From Microbacterium sp. SORGH_AS_1204 (GTDB lineage: Bacteria; Actinomycetota; Actinomycetes; Actinomycetales; Microbacteriaceae), in the NCBI RefSeq assembly GCF_030818935.1, contig NZ_JAUTBD010000001.1, forward strand, positions 3,410,001 to 3,474,000: 64,000 bases of DNA. Reading direction: 5' to 3'. Shown piece after piece: positions 54,131 to 63,697 of this stretch (positions are counted from its first letter, which is position 1; the number at the start of each line of letters is the position of its first letter). The position numbers were made by a program, and so were the translations under genes. The notes beneath the pieces are model-generated. The model made no database searches, was not told where the DNA came from, and was given only the letters and a program-made list of their open reading frames with translations.

Positions 54131-54436
54131 TCAGTCGCTGACCGACTCCGCGGCCGCCGAGCGGTGGTGGCGGATCACCTCGGCCACGACGAAGTTGAAC
54201 CACTTCTCGGCGAAGGCGGGATCGAGGTCGGCGTCTTCAGCCAACCGCATGAGCCGGGCGATCTGCTGCTCCTCACGAGCGGGGTCGGATGCCGGCATCC
54301 CGTGCTTCGCCTTGAGCACGCCCACCTGCTTGGTGCAGCGGAAGCGCTCGGCCAGAAGGAAGATGAGCGCGGCGTCGATGTTGTCGATGCTGCCGCGAAG
54401 CCCCTGCAGGATCGTCGAGGGGTCGGCGTCGGTCAT
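54131..54436 (-). CDS. Chorismate mutase
   Basis: A 101-residue AroQ-type chorismate mutase: RGSIDNIDAALIFLLAERFRCTKQVGVLK, then REEQQIARLMRLAEDADLD and KWFNFVVAEVIRHHRS. The RxxID and the KxVGxxK-type helix residues expected at the active site are in place. The enzyme turns chorismate into prephenate for phenylalanine and tyrosine synthesis, probably together with DAHP synthase as in other Actinobacteria. It diverges from the AI-2E transporter gene. Confidence 0.88.
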   Translation of the reverse strand: MTDADPSTILQGLRGSIDNIDAALIFLLAERFRCTKQVGVLKAKHGMPASDPAREEQQIARLMRLAEDADLDPAFAEKWFNFVVAEVIRHHRSAAAESVSD

Positions 54437-54504
54437 GTGTCCTCCCAGATCGCTCCGACCCTACCGCGTGGGGCGGCGGTCCGAATGCCGCGACCCGGGA
54501 GTCC

Positions 54505-54510
54505 TACAGT
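54505..54510 (+). promoter_or_regulatory. Leaderless -10 box for the AI-2E family gene
   Basis: TACAGT, then 6 nt, then the ATG at 54517, with no Shine-Dalgarno. Confidence 0.5.
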
Positions 54511-54516
54511 GTCAAC

Positions 54517-55641
54517 ATGAGCCGATCGACGCGTCCCGACCCCACCGCCGCGGGAGCCGAGGCCGGCGCCCCGACCTCGCGCGACAGGCCCGTGTGGACG
54601 GGGATCTCTCGTCCGTACGCGGCGGGGTTCTTCCTCACGCTCGGCGGCCTCACGGCCGTGCTCCTGGCCTTCGCCCTGTCGAACCTGTCGACGGTGCTCA
54701 TCTACATCGCGATCGCGTTGTTCGTCGCCCTCGCCCTCGACCCGCTCGTGCGGTTCCTGGTGCGCCGCGGCCTGTCGCGCGCGTGGTCGATCGTCATCGT
54801 CTTCGGCGGTCTCGCGCTGATCCTCGCCGGGTCGCTCTGGTTGCTCATACCGCCCGTCGTGCGGCAGGTGGAGCAGTTCGTCGGCGACATCCCCGCGTTC
54901 GTGAACGACCTCATCGACAGCGACGCCGTGCGGTGGGTCGAGGCGAACTTCGGCGACAGTCTCGGCGACGTGCTCAAAGAGGTGCAGAACTTCGCCACGA
55001 ACCCGTCCAACATCGCGGCCATCGGCGGTGGCCTCCTGCAGGTGGGCATCAGCATCGGGACTTTCGTCTCGGGCGCCATCATCGTGCTCGTGTTGAGCCT
55101 GTACTTCCTGGCATCCCTCCCGCGGATGAAGAACAGTCTCGTACGCCTCACCCCGGCTCGCAGTCGCGCGACCGTCGCCGACATGACGGGGCAGATCACC
55201 GACTCCGTCGGCGGCTACCTCGCCGGAATGGTCGTGCTCGCCCTGTTCAACGCGGTGTTCGCCTTCATCGTTCTCACGATCGTGCAGCAGCCGTTCGCGG
55301 CGCTGCTGGCCGCGATGGCCTTCGGTATTACGCTGATCCCTCTCGTCGGGTCGGTGCTGTTCTGGGCGACCGCGACCGTCTTCACGCTCATCGTCAGCCC
55401 CACCGCGGGATTGATCTTCGCCATCGCCTACCTCGTTTACATGCAGCTGGAGGCATATCTGCTGACACCGCGTGTGATGAACCGCACGATCTCCATTCCC
55501 GGCGCGCTCGTCGTGATCGGCGCGCTCGTCGGCGGCACCCTGCTCGGTCTTCTCGGCGCGCTCGTCGCGATTCCCGTCACGGCATCCGTTCTGCTGATCA
55601 TCAAGCAGATCGTGATCCCGCGACAGGATGCCAAGAAGTAG
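54517..55641 (+). CDS. AI-2E family transporter (PerM-like)
   Basis: A 374-residue membrane protein with about eight helices. Family features are the double helix GGLTAVLLAFALSNLSTVLIYI, the soluble stretch QVEQFVGDIPAFVNDLID, and the C-terminal region FGITLIPLVGSVLFW followed by YLVYMQLEAYLLTPRVMNRTI and GALVVIGALVGGTLLGLLGALVAIP. Members include TqsA and sodium/proton antiporters, so the solute cannot be inferred. It stands alone, with a leaderless start. Confidence 0.87.
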   Translation: MSRSTRPDPTAAGAEAGAPTSRDRPVWTGISRPYAAGFFLTLGGLTAVLLAFALSNLSTVLIYIAIALFVALALDPLVRFLVRRGLSRAWSIVIVFGGLALILAGSLWLLIPPVVRQVEQFVGDIPAFVNDLIDSDAVRWVEANFGDSLGDVLKEVQNFATNPSNIAAIGGGLLQVGISIGTFVSGAIIVLVLSLYFLASLPRMKNSLVRLTPARSRATVADMTGQITDSVGGYLAGMVVLALFNAVFAFIVLTIVQQPFAALLAAMAFGITLIPLVGSVLFWATATVFTLIVSPTAGLIFAIAYLVYMQLEAYLLTPRVMNRTISIPGALVVIGALVGGTLLGLLGALVAIPVTASVLLIIKQIVIPRQDAKK

Positions 55642-55789
55642 GCGACCGCCTTCCGCGGCGCTGAGGCGCGGGGGCGCGGGGCGCTGGGGCTTGGGGGCGC
55701 GGTGCGCCGGGGCCGGCCGCCGGGGCGCTGTGGCACGGCACCGCCCCCGATGGCATCTCGGCACCGTGCCGCCGTTCGGAACTCCAACC

Positions 55790-56268
55790 GTGCACGGGCA
55801 CCACCGCCCCGGGCACCACCGCACGGCCGCACCCCACCCGTGCACAACGGCAGAGACCCCACACGACACACCGCCACGACGGCATCCGCACCGGCGTGTC
55901 CCCCACAACCCCCGCAGCCGTGCACGGGCACCACCGCCGCAGGCAACCACCGCACGGCCGCACCCCACCCGTGCACAACGGCAGAGACCCCGCACGACAC
56001 ACCGCCACGACGGCATCCGCACCGGCGTGTCCCCCACAACCCCCGCAGCCGTGCACGGGCACCGGCGTGTCCCCCACAACCCCCGCAGCCGTGCACGGGC
56101 ACCACCGCCCCGGGCACCACCGCACGGCCGCACCCCACCCGTGCACAACGGCAGAGACCCCGCACGACACACCGCCACGACGGCGACCGCACCGGCGTGT
56201 CCCCCACAACCCCCGCAGCCGTGCACAGGCACCACCGCAGCAGGCACCACCGCACGGCCGCAGCGCCG
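55790..56268. repeat. 130-bp VNTR-like tandem repeat
   Basis: Units begin GTGCACGGGCACC at 55790, 55920, 56051 (a 40-bp partial unit), 56091 and, degenerate, GTGCACAGGC at 56221. Full units are 130, 131 and 130 bp and almost identical. Each full unit has an inner dyad: GTGCACGGG at its start pairs with CCCGTGCAC about 47 bp later. Confidence 0.9.
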
Positions 56269-56285
56269 GATTCGCCTCGAATCCG
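56267..56285. terminator. Hairpin next to the lactonase stop
   Basis: Arms CGGATTCG (56267-56274) and CGAATCCG (56278-56285) with loop CCT, 6 bp after the lactonase stop on the minus strand. Probably a terminator for both convergent genes. Confidence 0.6.
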
Positions 56286-56291
56286 AACGGT

Positions 56292-57491
56292 TCAGCGCAT
56301 CGGCAGCAGCCGCGTCGGCGACGGCGACGCGGTGCGGTGACGCACTCGCCCCGGCACCCCGGTGCGCGCGTCGAGGGGCAGCGACACGATCTCGTGCGCC
56401 AGCTGCCCGGCGACGAGCAGCGTGTCGTCGACGACGACGTGGTGGCGCGGCCAGTGCGTGCCCGTTTCGGCCAACGCGAGCAGCTGCAGCGTCTCGCCCG
56501 CCCCGCGCACCGACAGCACGCCGACGGTGTCGCTACCGCGCACGCCGGCGTACAGCGTGGAGCCGTCGCGGCTCGCGCAGAGTTCGGCGGCGGTGTCGGT
56601 GTCGAGGGTGCCCAGGAGCGGTTGCCCGGAGCGCACGTGCCAGCGTCCCTCGCGATCGGGGGCGAGCACGAAGACCTCGCGGCTCAGCTCGGTCACGACG
56701 TAGAGGTGGCCAGACGGATGCCAGATTCCGTGTCGTGGGCCGCTGCCCTTCGGCAGCACGACATCCTGGACCGCCCGCAGGCCGTCGCCCGTCGCGCGCC
56801 AGATGCGGACGAGGTCGAGACCCATGTCGGTGGTGGCGACGAGCCCGCCCGGGAGGAAGATGCCCTGGTGCGCGCGCGAGACGCGGTCACCGGCCGCGGC
56901 CTCCTCCGACTCGGCATCGGTCTCGGGCAGCTCGTCGTAAACGGGGATGAGGTGCGCGTACTCCTCACCCGCCGCCTCGCGCAGCGCGCGGGCCGCGGCG
57001 GCGAGGTCGGGGACGACCGCGCCCGACACCCGCGCCCCGGTCGACACGGTCCCCTCGGTGGGTGCGGCGCCGTAGGGGTCGACGGCGTCGGCGGCGACCA
57101 CCGGACGAGACGGGCGGCCCGTGGCATCCAGGTCCATCCGCACGACGCGGCCGTCGCCCCAGCAGCTGGCGATGAGGAACGACGCGTCAGGCGAGACGGC
57201 GATGTGGCACACGGCCGCGCCCGCCTCGACGGGACGACCCATCGGGGTCAGGCGTGTCTCGGACGCGCGACGGTAGGCCTGCACGGTGCCGTCGAACTCG
57301 AGCGCGGCATAGAGCACGTCGAGTGTCGGGTGCGCGGCGATCCACGACGGCGAGCCGGGCGCGGCGACGGCCGTGGCGACCATCCCGAGGGGGCCACCGC
57401 CGCTCGGCGCATCGGCTTCACTGGCCTGCAGGATGCCGATCCCCTCCGCCGACCCGTTGTCGGGGGCGTAGGCGCCGACCCAGAACCGCAT
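56292..57491 (-). CDS. Lactonase family protein (6-phosphogluconolactonase type)
   Basis: A 399-residue seven-bladed beta-propeller lactonase: RFWVGAYAPDNGSAEGI, HPTLDVLYAALEFDGTVQAY, VCHIAVSPDASFLIASCWGDG, HQGIFLPGGLVATTDMGLDLVRI and GPRHGIWHPSGHLYVVTELS. The family is typified by YbhE, which hydrolyses 6-phosphogluconolactone, but others act on different lactones. Start ATG at 57491 shares a base with the purA stop (TGATG), so the two form an operon and translation is coupled. The functional link to purine synthesis is not obvious. Confidence 0.85.
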   Translation of the reverse strand: MRFWVGAYAPDNGSAEGIGILQASEADAPSGGGPLGMVATAVAAPGSPSWIAAHPTLDVLYAALEFDGTVQAYRRASETRLTPMGRPVEAGAAVCHIAVSPDASFLIASCWGDGRVVRMDLDATGRPSRPVVAADAVDPYGAAPTEGTVSTGARVSGAVVPDLAAAARALREAAGEEYAHLIPVYDELPETDAESEEAAAGDRVSRAHQGIFLPGGLVATTDMGLDLVRIWRATGDGLRAVQDVVLPKGSGPRHGIWHPSGHLYVVTELSREVFVLAPDREGRWHVRSGQPLLGTLDTDTAAELCASRDGSTLYAGVRGSDTVGVLSVRGAGETLQLLALAETGTHWPRHHVVVDDTLLVAGQLAHEIVSLPLDARTGVPGRVRHRTASPSPTRLLPMR

Positions 57492-58777
57492 CAGTCGATG
57501 AGGTCGTGCCGCACGATCACCTGGTCGCGCGCGGGTCCGACGCCGATGACCGAGATGCGTGTGCCGCTCATCTTCTCGAGCGCGAGCACGTAATCTTGCG
57601 CGGTCTGCGGCAAGTCTTCGAAGGTGCGCGCCGTCGAGATGTCTTCGCTCCAGCCCGGGTAGTTCTCGTAGATCGGCTTCGCGTGGTGGAAGTCGGTCTG
57701 ATTGACCGGGAGGTCGTCGAACCGCTCGCCGTCGACGTCGTACGCGACGCACACGGGGATCTGCTCGAGGCCGCCGAGGATGTCGAGCTTGGTGAGCACG
57801 AGGTCGGTGATGCCGTTGATGCGCGTCGCGTATCGCGTGATGGGGGCGTCGTACCAGCCGACCCGGCGGGGGCGACCGGTCGTTGTGCCGAACTCGAACC
57901 CACGTGAGCGCAGCCAGTCGCCGCTCTCGTCGAACAGCTCGGTCGGGAAGGGGCCGGAGCCGACGCGCGTCGTGTAGGCCTTGACGATGCCGACGATGCG
58001 GTCGAGCCGGTTCGGGCCCACGCCCGAGCCCGTCGACGCGCCACCGGCCGTCGCCGACGACGAGGTCACGAAGGGGTACGTGCCGTGGTCGACGTCGAGC
58101 ATGGTGGCCTGACCGCCCTCGAACACCACGACGTCGCCCGCCTCGAGCGCGTCGTTCAGCAGTAGCGAGGTGTCGGCCACCATGGGGCGAACGCGCTCCG
58201 CGTAGGCGAGCAGGTCGTCGACGATCTCGTCTGCGGTGATCGAACGACGATTGAAGATCTTGACCAGCAGGTGGTTCTTCTGGTCGAGGGCGCCCTCGAC
58301 CTTCTGCCGCAGGATGTTCTCGTCGAAGAGGTCTTGCACGCGGATGCCGACGCGGTTGATCTTGTCGGCGTAGGCGGGACCGATGCCCCGGCCCGTCGTG
58401 CCGATCATGCGCTTGCCGAGGAAACGCTCGGTGACCTTGTCGAGCGTGCGGTGATATTGCGTGATGATGTGCGCGTTGGCGCTGATCTTGAGGCGGCTCG
58501 TGTCGAGACCACGCGCGTTGAGGGCCTCGAGCTCGTTGAAGAGCACTTCGAGGTCGACGACGACGCCGTTGCCGATCACGGGCGTCACGCCCGGAGACAG
58601 GATGCCGCTGGGCAGCAGGTGAAGTGCATACTTCTCGTTGCCGATGACGACGGTGTGGCCGGCGTTGTTGCCGCCGTTGAACTTCACCACCCAGTCGGTG
58701 CGCTCACCGAGCAGGTCGGTGGCCTTGCCCTTGCCCTCGTCGCCCCACTGGACGCCGACGATCACGATTCCGGGCAT
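57491..58777 (-). CDS. purA: Adenylosuccinate synthetase
   Basis: A 428-residue PurA, which joins IMP and aspartate using GTP to give adenylosuccinate. Motifs are [16 protein letters not shown] (GTP-binding loop), [13 protein letters not shown] with the catalytic histidine, [36 protein letters not shown] and [19 protein letters not shown] stands about 8 nt before the ATG at 58777; an in-frame ATG at 58810 adds residues not found in the family. First gene of the purA-lactonase unit. Confidence 0.96.
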   Translation of the reverse strand: MPGIVIVGVQWGDEGKGKATDLLGERTDWVVKFNGGNNAGHTVVIGNEKYALHLLPSGILSPGVTPVIGNGVVVDLEVLFNELEALNARGLDTSRLKISANAHIITQYHRTLDKVTERFLGKRMIGTTGRGIGPAYADKINRVGIRVQDLFDENILRQKVEGALDQKNHLLVKIFNRRSITADEIVDDLLAYAERVRPMVADTSLLLNDALEAGDVVVFEGGQATMLDVDHGTYPFVTSSSATAGGASTGSGVGPNRLDRIVGIVKAYTTRVGSGPFPTELFDESGDWLRSRGFEFGTTTGRPRRVGWYDAPITRYATRINGITDLVLTKLDILGGLEQIPVCVAYDVDGERFDDLPVNQTDFHHAKPIYENYPGWSEDISTARTFEDLPQTAQDYVLALEKMSGTRISVIGVGPARDQVIVRHDLID

Positions 58778-59018
58778 GTGCGCTCCTCGCGTCTGATTCC
58801 GGCGGTACACCCCATCCTATCGAGGACGTCCGACACCGCCCCGAACCGCGAACGGCCGCGGGCCGGCAGCGCTGGCGCGGGGGCGCGGGACGGGGCCGCC
58901 CCGCTCCGCAACACCGGCGCGCGATCGGGTGGGGGGGCGCCGGAGGGCTGGCCGCGGGGATGCCGCACTCGCAGCAGCCCTCGCGGTGACCGGCGGAGGA
59001 GACGTGTCGAGCGGAGTA

Positions 59019-59085
59019 GATGTGTCGAGCGGAGGAGACGTGAGCGCTCCCACGCCCTCCCGGCCCCGCATCCCCTCCCCTCACC
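59019..59085. repeat. Interspersed repeat R1, copy 2
   Basis: Matches 28579-28646 over about 67 bp, sharing GATGTG, GCGGAGGA, GTGAGCGCTCCCACGCCC and CTCCCCTCA. It is preceded by a duplicated GTGTCGAGCGGAG. Confidence 0.6.
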
Positions 59086-59278
59086 ACCGCCCCGCGTCGG
59101 CGTGGCCGCCCTCCCGCGCGCCCCACCACCCCACCCCGGCGCGAACACCACCCCGCGCGCCCCACGGCCCCGCGCCAGCGCGGACACCACCATGCGGGTG
59201 CGAACGCCGCCGGGCCGACACGGCGCCGCCCCAGCCGCCGGGCCGACACGGCGCAGACCCCCGACACCGGGCCACCGC

Positions 59279-59284
59279 TAGCCT
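59279..59284 (+). promoter_or_regulatory. Leaderless -10 box for the Pr6Pr gene
   Basis: TAGCCT, then 6 nt, then the ATG at 59291. Confidence 0.5.
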
Positions 59285-59290
59285 GGACCG

Positions 59291-60004
59291 ATGCTGCGAT
59301 CACGCGAGTGGGCCACCGGGTGGAGCCTCGCCCAAGTCGCCGTCGCCGCGCTGATCGCCGCCGCTGTGCTCGCACAACTCGTCTCGACGGTGTCGGGGGC
59401 GGTCGACCGAGAGCGCGACCTGACGACGGTGATCGCCAATTTCTTCAGCTACTTCACCATCCTTTCGAACGCGTCCGCCGCCGTCGTGCTCGTCATGGCG
59501 GGCGCGCGTTTCTTCGCGCGACGACGTGCCCTCGAAACCGACCCGCTCGCGCTCGCCACCGCACTGGCGTGGATCTCGACGTACATGATCGTCACGGGGG
59601 TGGTCTACAACCTGCTCTTGCGCGCCGTGGCGCTGCAGCCCGAGACGGTCGGCTGGTCGAACGAGGTCATGCACGTGTGGGGGCCGCTGTTCCTGCTGCT
59701 CGACGTGCTCGTCGGGCCGAATCGTCGGCGTCTGCCGTGGGTCGCCGCGTTCGGGGCGGCGATCTTCCCCATCGTGTGGATCGTCTACACGCTGCTGCGC
59801 GCCCCGCTGATCACCAACCCGACCACGGGCGCCCCGTTCTGGTACCCCTACCCGTTCCTCGATCCGGCGTCGCACGGGTGGGGCTCGGTCATCGGCTACA
59901 TCGTGGTGATCGCGTCGGGCATCGTCGCGCTCGCTTTCGGCGTCGTCGCTCTCGGCCGGGCGCGCGGCACGCGGCACGCGGCGCGCGGCACGCGGCGACG
60001 CTGA
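59291..60004 (+). CDS. Pr6Pr family membrane protein
   Basis: The 237-residue protein has six hydrophobic helices and the family features: VIANFFSYFTILSNASAAVVL, STYMIVTGVVYNLLL, NEVMHVWGPLFLLLDVLV, PIVWIVYTLLRAPL, FWYPYPFLDPASHGWGSV and a last helix. It resembles FAR-17a/AIG1-like integral membrane proteins. Function unknown. The extreme C-terminus (RGTRHAARGTRRR) is encoded by short repeats of GCGGCACGCGGC and may be a recent extension. Confidence 0.85.
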   Translation: MLRSREWATGWSLAQVAVAALIAAAVLAQLVSTVSGAVDRERDLTTVIANFFSYFTILSNASAAVVLVMAGARFFARRRALETDPLALATALAWISTYMIVTGVVYNLLLRAVALQPETVGWSNEVMHVWGPLFLLLDVLVGPNRRRLPWVAAFGAAIFPIVWIVYTLLRAPLITNPTTGAPFWYPYPFLDPASHGWGSVIGYIVVIASGIVALAFGVVALGRARGTRHAARGTRRR

Positions 60005-60077
60005 GGTCCGCTCTGGCCTCGAGGCACCGCGCCGGGCATACTGAGTCGCCCCGCCCGTGCAGAGAAAGCGGTTCCGG

Positions 60078-61076
60078 ATGCCACTGTGCTCGACGCGCTG
60101 GAAGAACCGCCTGTTCGCGGGTGCTCTCATCGCCGCCCTGCTCTCTTTCCTCGCGGGCACGCCCGCCGTCGCACGCGAGGTCGGCACCGCGGTGACGGCC
60201 CCGAGCCCGAACCCCCTGGCATCCGGACCCGCCCTGCCCACCTACTCCGCCGCGGCGGAGGCGCAGAAAGCCGCCGCGGCAGCCGGGCGCACGAGCGTGG
60301 CGAAGCAGATCGGGGTCATCGCGAGCCAGCCGACCGCCGTCTGGCTCGGCGAGTGGTACGACGACGCGACCCTCGTCCGGGTGCTGCAGGCGGAGTCGGG
60401 AGCCGCGATCCAGCAGAAGAAGACCGCGGTCTTCGTCCTCTACGCGATTCCGGCCCGCGACTGCGACTTCTACTCCTCCGGGGGCTTCGACGCTGCCGGG
60501 TACCAGCGGTGGACCCGCCTGGTCGCGCAGACGCTGCGGGGAACGCCCTCCGTCGCCATCGTCGAACCCGACGCGCTGTCCATGCTCGGACAGTGCGACG
60601 GGCAGGGAGACCGCCTCGGTCTCATCGCCGACGCGGTGCGCGTCCTGGCCGACGCGGGAGTCCCCTCGTACATCGATGCCGGCAACTCCAACTGGATCCC
60701 CGCCGAGACGATGGCGGAGCGACTGCGTGCCGCGGGAGTGGCGAGCGCCCGCGGCTTCTCCACCAACGTCTCGAACTTCAAGCTCACCGCCGACGAGCAG
60801 CGTTACGCCGAGAGCCTGCGGACGCTGCTCGGAGGCACCGCCCGCTACGTGATCGACACCTCGCGCAACGGACGCGGCTGGACGGGCGACTGGTGCAACC
60901 CTTCCGGCGTGGGTCTCGGCAGCACGCCGCGGGCCGTCTCGGGCAGCGGGGGGCTGGACGCCCTGCTGTGGATCAAGCGCCCGGGCGAGAGCGATGGGGA
61001 GTGCAACGGCGGTCCCGCGGCGGGCGTCTGGTTCGAGAAGGCGGCGCTGGAGCTCGTCGCGCTCCGCACCAGGTAG
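60078..61076 (+). CDS. Secreted glycoside hydrolase family 6 (endoglucanase-type)
   Basis: A 332-residue GH6 protein. The N-terminus is a signal peptide (MPLCSTRWKNRLF, hydrophobic core, cleavage near AVA-RE). The catalytic part shows AVWLGEWYDD, VLYAIPARDCDFYSSGG with the catalytic-region aspartates, AIVEPDALSMLGQC, SYIDAGNSNWIP, YVIDTSRNGRGWTGDWCNPSGV and LWIKRPGESDGEC. GH6 enzymes cut cellulose beta-1,4 bonds with inversion. The ATG at 60078 has GAGAAAG upstream; a GTG at 60057 is in frame. A CATACT at 60037-60042 may be the -10. No carbohydrate-binding module is attached. Confidence 0.9.
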   Translation: MPLCSTRWKNRLFAGALIAALLSFLAGTPAVAREVGTAVTAPSPNPLASGPALPTYSAAAEAQKAAAAAGRTSVAKQIGVIASQPTAVWLGEWYDDATLVRVLQAESGAAIQQKKTAVFVLYAIPARDCDFYSSGGFDAAGYQRWTRLVAQTLRGTPSVAIVEPDALSMLGQCDGQGDRLGLIADAVRVLADAGVPSYIDAGNSNWIPAETMAERLRAAGVASARGFSTNVSNFKLTADEQRYAESLRTLLGGTARYVIDTSRNGRGWTGDWCNPSGVGLGSTPRAVSGSGGLDALLWIKRPGESDGECNGGPAAGVWFEKAALELVALRTR

Positions 61077-61082
61077 ACGCCG

Positions 61083-61088
61083 TACCCT
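61083..61088 (+). promoter_or_regulatory. Leaderless -10 box for the cyclophilin lipoprotein gene
   Basis: TACCCT, then 7 nt, then the GTG at 61096. Confidence 0.5.
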
Positions 61089-61095
61089 GGAGCGC

Positions 61096-61779
61096 GTGCG
61101 CACTCGACTGATGTCCGCGGCCCTCGCCGCATCCGCCCTGCTCCTGCTCGCCGGATGCGCGTCGACCGAGCCGGCTCCGGCGACGAGCCCTTCGAGCGAG
61201 AGCACGCCGAGCGCCGGCGCGGTGTCGGGCGAGTGCGCCTACCCCGCCTCGGGGCAGCCCGCGGTCGACGTCACGCCGCCGGCGGCGGGGACCGAGCAGC
61301 CCACCGGTGAGGTGCAAGCGGTGCTGCAGACCTCGGCCGGCGACATCCCGCTGACCCTCGACGGCGAGCGCACCCCGTGCACGGTGGAGAGCTTCGTCTC
61401 GCTCGCCCAGCAGCAGTACTTCTCGAACACCGAATGCCACCGCCTGACCACCTCGGGCATCTTCGTGCTGCAGTGCGGCGACCCGACGGGCACCGGCCGT
61501 GGTGGACCGGGCTACCGGTTCGCCGACGAGCTCGACGGGAGCGAGACGTATCCCGCGGGCACGGTGGCGATGGCCAACGCCGGACCGGGCACCAACGGCT
61601 CGCAGTTCTTCCTGGTGTACGAAGACACGCAGCTCGACCCGGACTACACCGTCTTCGGCACGATGTCGCCCGAGGGACTCGCCGTCGTGCAGTCGATCGC
61701 CGCGGGAGGCGTCGCCGGCGGCGCGCGCGACGGCGCCCCGGCGAACCCCGTGACGATCACCGGCGTCACCGTCGGCTGA
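61096..61779 (+). CDS. Cyclophilin-type peptidyl-prolyl isomerase, lipoprotein
   Basis: A 227-residue extracytoplasmic isomerase. The signal (VRTRLMSAALAASALLLLAG) ends in lipobox LAGC with cysteine 21, followed by a serine- and proline-rich linker and the cyclophilin domain from about residue 75. Family motifs include TVESFVSLAQQQYFSNTECHRL, GIFVLQCGDPTGTGRGGPGYRF, AMANAGPGTNGSQFFLVYE and DPDYTVFGTM. It should assist folding of exported proteins at the outer face of the membrane. GTG start supported by the -10 box. Confidence 0.9.
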   Translation: MRTRLMSAALAASALLLLAGCASTEPAPATSPSSESTPSAGAVSGECAYPASGQPAVDVTPPAAGTEQPTGEVQAVLQTSAGDIPLTLDGERTPCTVESFVSLAQQQYFSNTECHRLTTSGIFVLQCGDPTGTGRGGPGYRFADELDGSETYPAGTVAMANAGPGTNGSQFFLVYEDTQLDPDYTVFGTMSPEGLAVVQSIAAGGVAGGARDGAPANPVTITGVTVG

Positions 61780-61847
61780 CCCTCCTCCCCAGGGGGCGAA
61801 AGGGAACGGACTGCCCCGCCGAGTCGGGGTGCGTGGTCGTGCCGCCA

Positions 61848-63302
<1,455 letters not shown>

Positions 63303-63315
63303 CGCACACGTTCGA

Positions 63316-63350
63316 CGAGAGCCCGCGGCGCGCAGCGTCGCGGGCTCTCG
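63316..63350 (+). terminator. argG terminator hairpin
   Basis: Perfect 12-bp arms CGAGAGCCCGCG (63316-63327) and CGCGGGCTCTCG (63339-63350) with an 11-nt loop, 13 nt after the argG stop. Confidence 0.8.
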
Positions 63351-63372
63351 TGCGCTCGGTGTCGAAACTCCC

Positions 63373-63435
63373 CGCTGACTTCGGCCATATGTGCGCGAGG
63401 AGTCCGCCCCGACGTACTTTTCGCGCACGTCAGCG
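63373..63435. repeat. Dyad repeat R2, copy 1
   Basis: Contains TGACTTCGGCCATATG at 63376-63391 and has arms CGCTGAC (63373-63379) and GTCAGCG (63429-63435). Inner GTGCGCGA pairs with TCGCGCAC. Confidence 0.65.
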
Positions 63436-63452
63436 AGGAGAGGGTCGCGAGC

Positions 63453-63533
63453 GACCCGCCGCGACTCGCTCGGGGCCCGGACCCGCCGCGACGTCCTCGG
63501 CGCCCGGACCCGCCGCGACGTCCTCGGGGCCCG
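63453..63533. repeat. 27-bp tandem repeat, three copies
   Basis: Units beginning GACCCGCCGCGAC at 63453, 63480 and 63507, each ending in CGGGGCCCG or CGGCGCCCG. They lie between the two R2 copies. Confidence 0.8.
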
Positions 63534-63540
63534 GGATCGG

Positions 63541-63600
63541 TGACTTCGGCCATATGCACGCCCCGAGCGCATCTTGGCGTTCATCTCGCCGAAGTCAGCG
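63541..63600. repeat. Dyad repeat R2, copy 2
   Basis: Contains the same TGACTTCGGCCATATG (63541-63556) and has arms GACTTCGGC (63542-63550) and GCCGAAGTC (63588-63596), ending in GTCAGCGAG as copy 1 does. Confidence 0.65.
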
Positions 63601-63657
63601 AGGGGGCGGCGGCCGAAGGTGAGGCGCGGCGACGGCGCGCGCGGGTCGTGCACCAAG

Positions 63658-63675
63658 TTGCACACACATGTGCAA
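63658..63675. promoter_or_regulatory. Candidate TetR operator
   Basis: TTGCACA, 4 bp, TGTGCAA: a perfect 7-bp dyad just upstream of the -10 box of the TetR-type gene. Likely the autoregulatory site. Confidence 0.6.
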
Positions 63676-63683
63676 GTTCGGCG

Positions 63684-63689
63684 TACACT
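63684..63689 (+). promoter_or_regulatory. Leaderless -10 box for the TetR gene
   Basis: TACACT, then 8 nt, then the GTG at 63698. Confidence 0.5.
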
Positions 63690-63697
63690 GGTCCCCC

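Larger units (their letters stand above)
55642..56291. other. Convergent intergenic region filled by repeats
   Basis: No gene in 650 bp. Frames remain open only because the 130-bp repeat happens to lack stops on the minus strand. It contains the VNTR and a hairpin at the right end. Confidence 0.7.
58778..59290. other. Divergent intergenic region with repeats
   Basis: No gene seen in 513 bp. It contains repeat R1 copy 2 (59019-59085) and a 28-bp direct repeat: GCCGCCGGGCCGACACGGC at 59206 and again at 59234. It ends in a leaderless -10 box. Confidence 0.55.
63303..63697. other. Intergenic region with terminator and repeats
   Basis: No gene in 395 bp. It contains the argG terminator, a pair of dyad repeats, a 27-bp tandem array and the TetR operator; all are listed separately. 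Confidence 0.6.

Noticed and set aside
54433-56255. Long minus-strand reading frames across the VNTR region
   Set aside because: They are open only because the 130-bp unit has no stops on that strand; the translated text is a repeat of glycine, arginine and cysteine without a start site or fold.
55790-56268. CRISPR array
   Set aside because: Units are 130 bp and contiguous with no unique spacers, and no cas genes are present.
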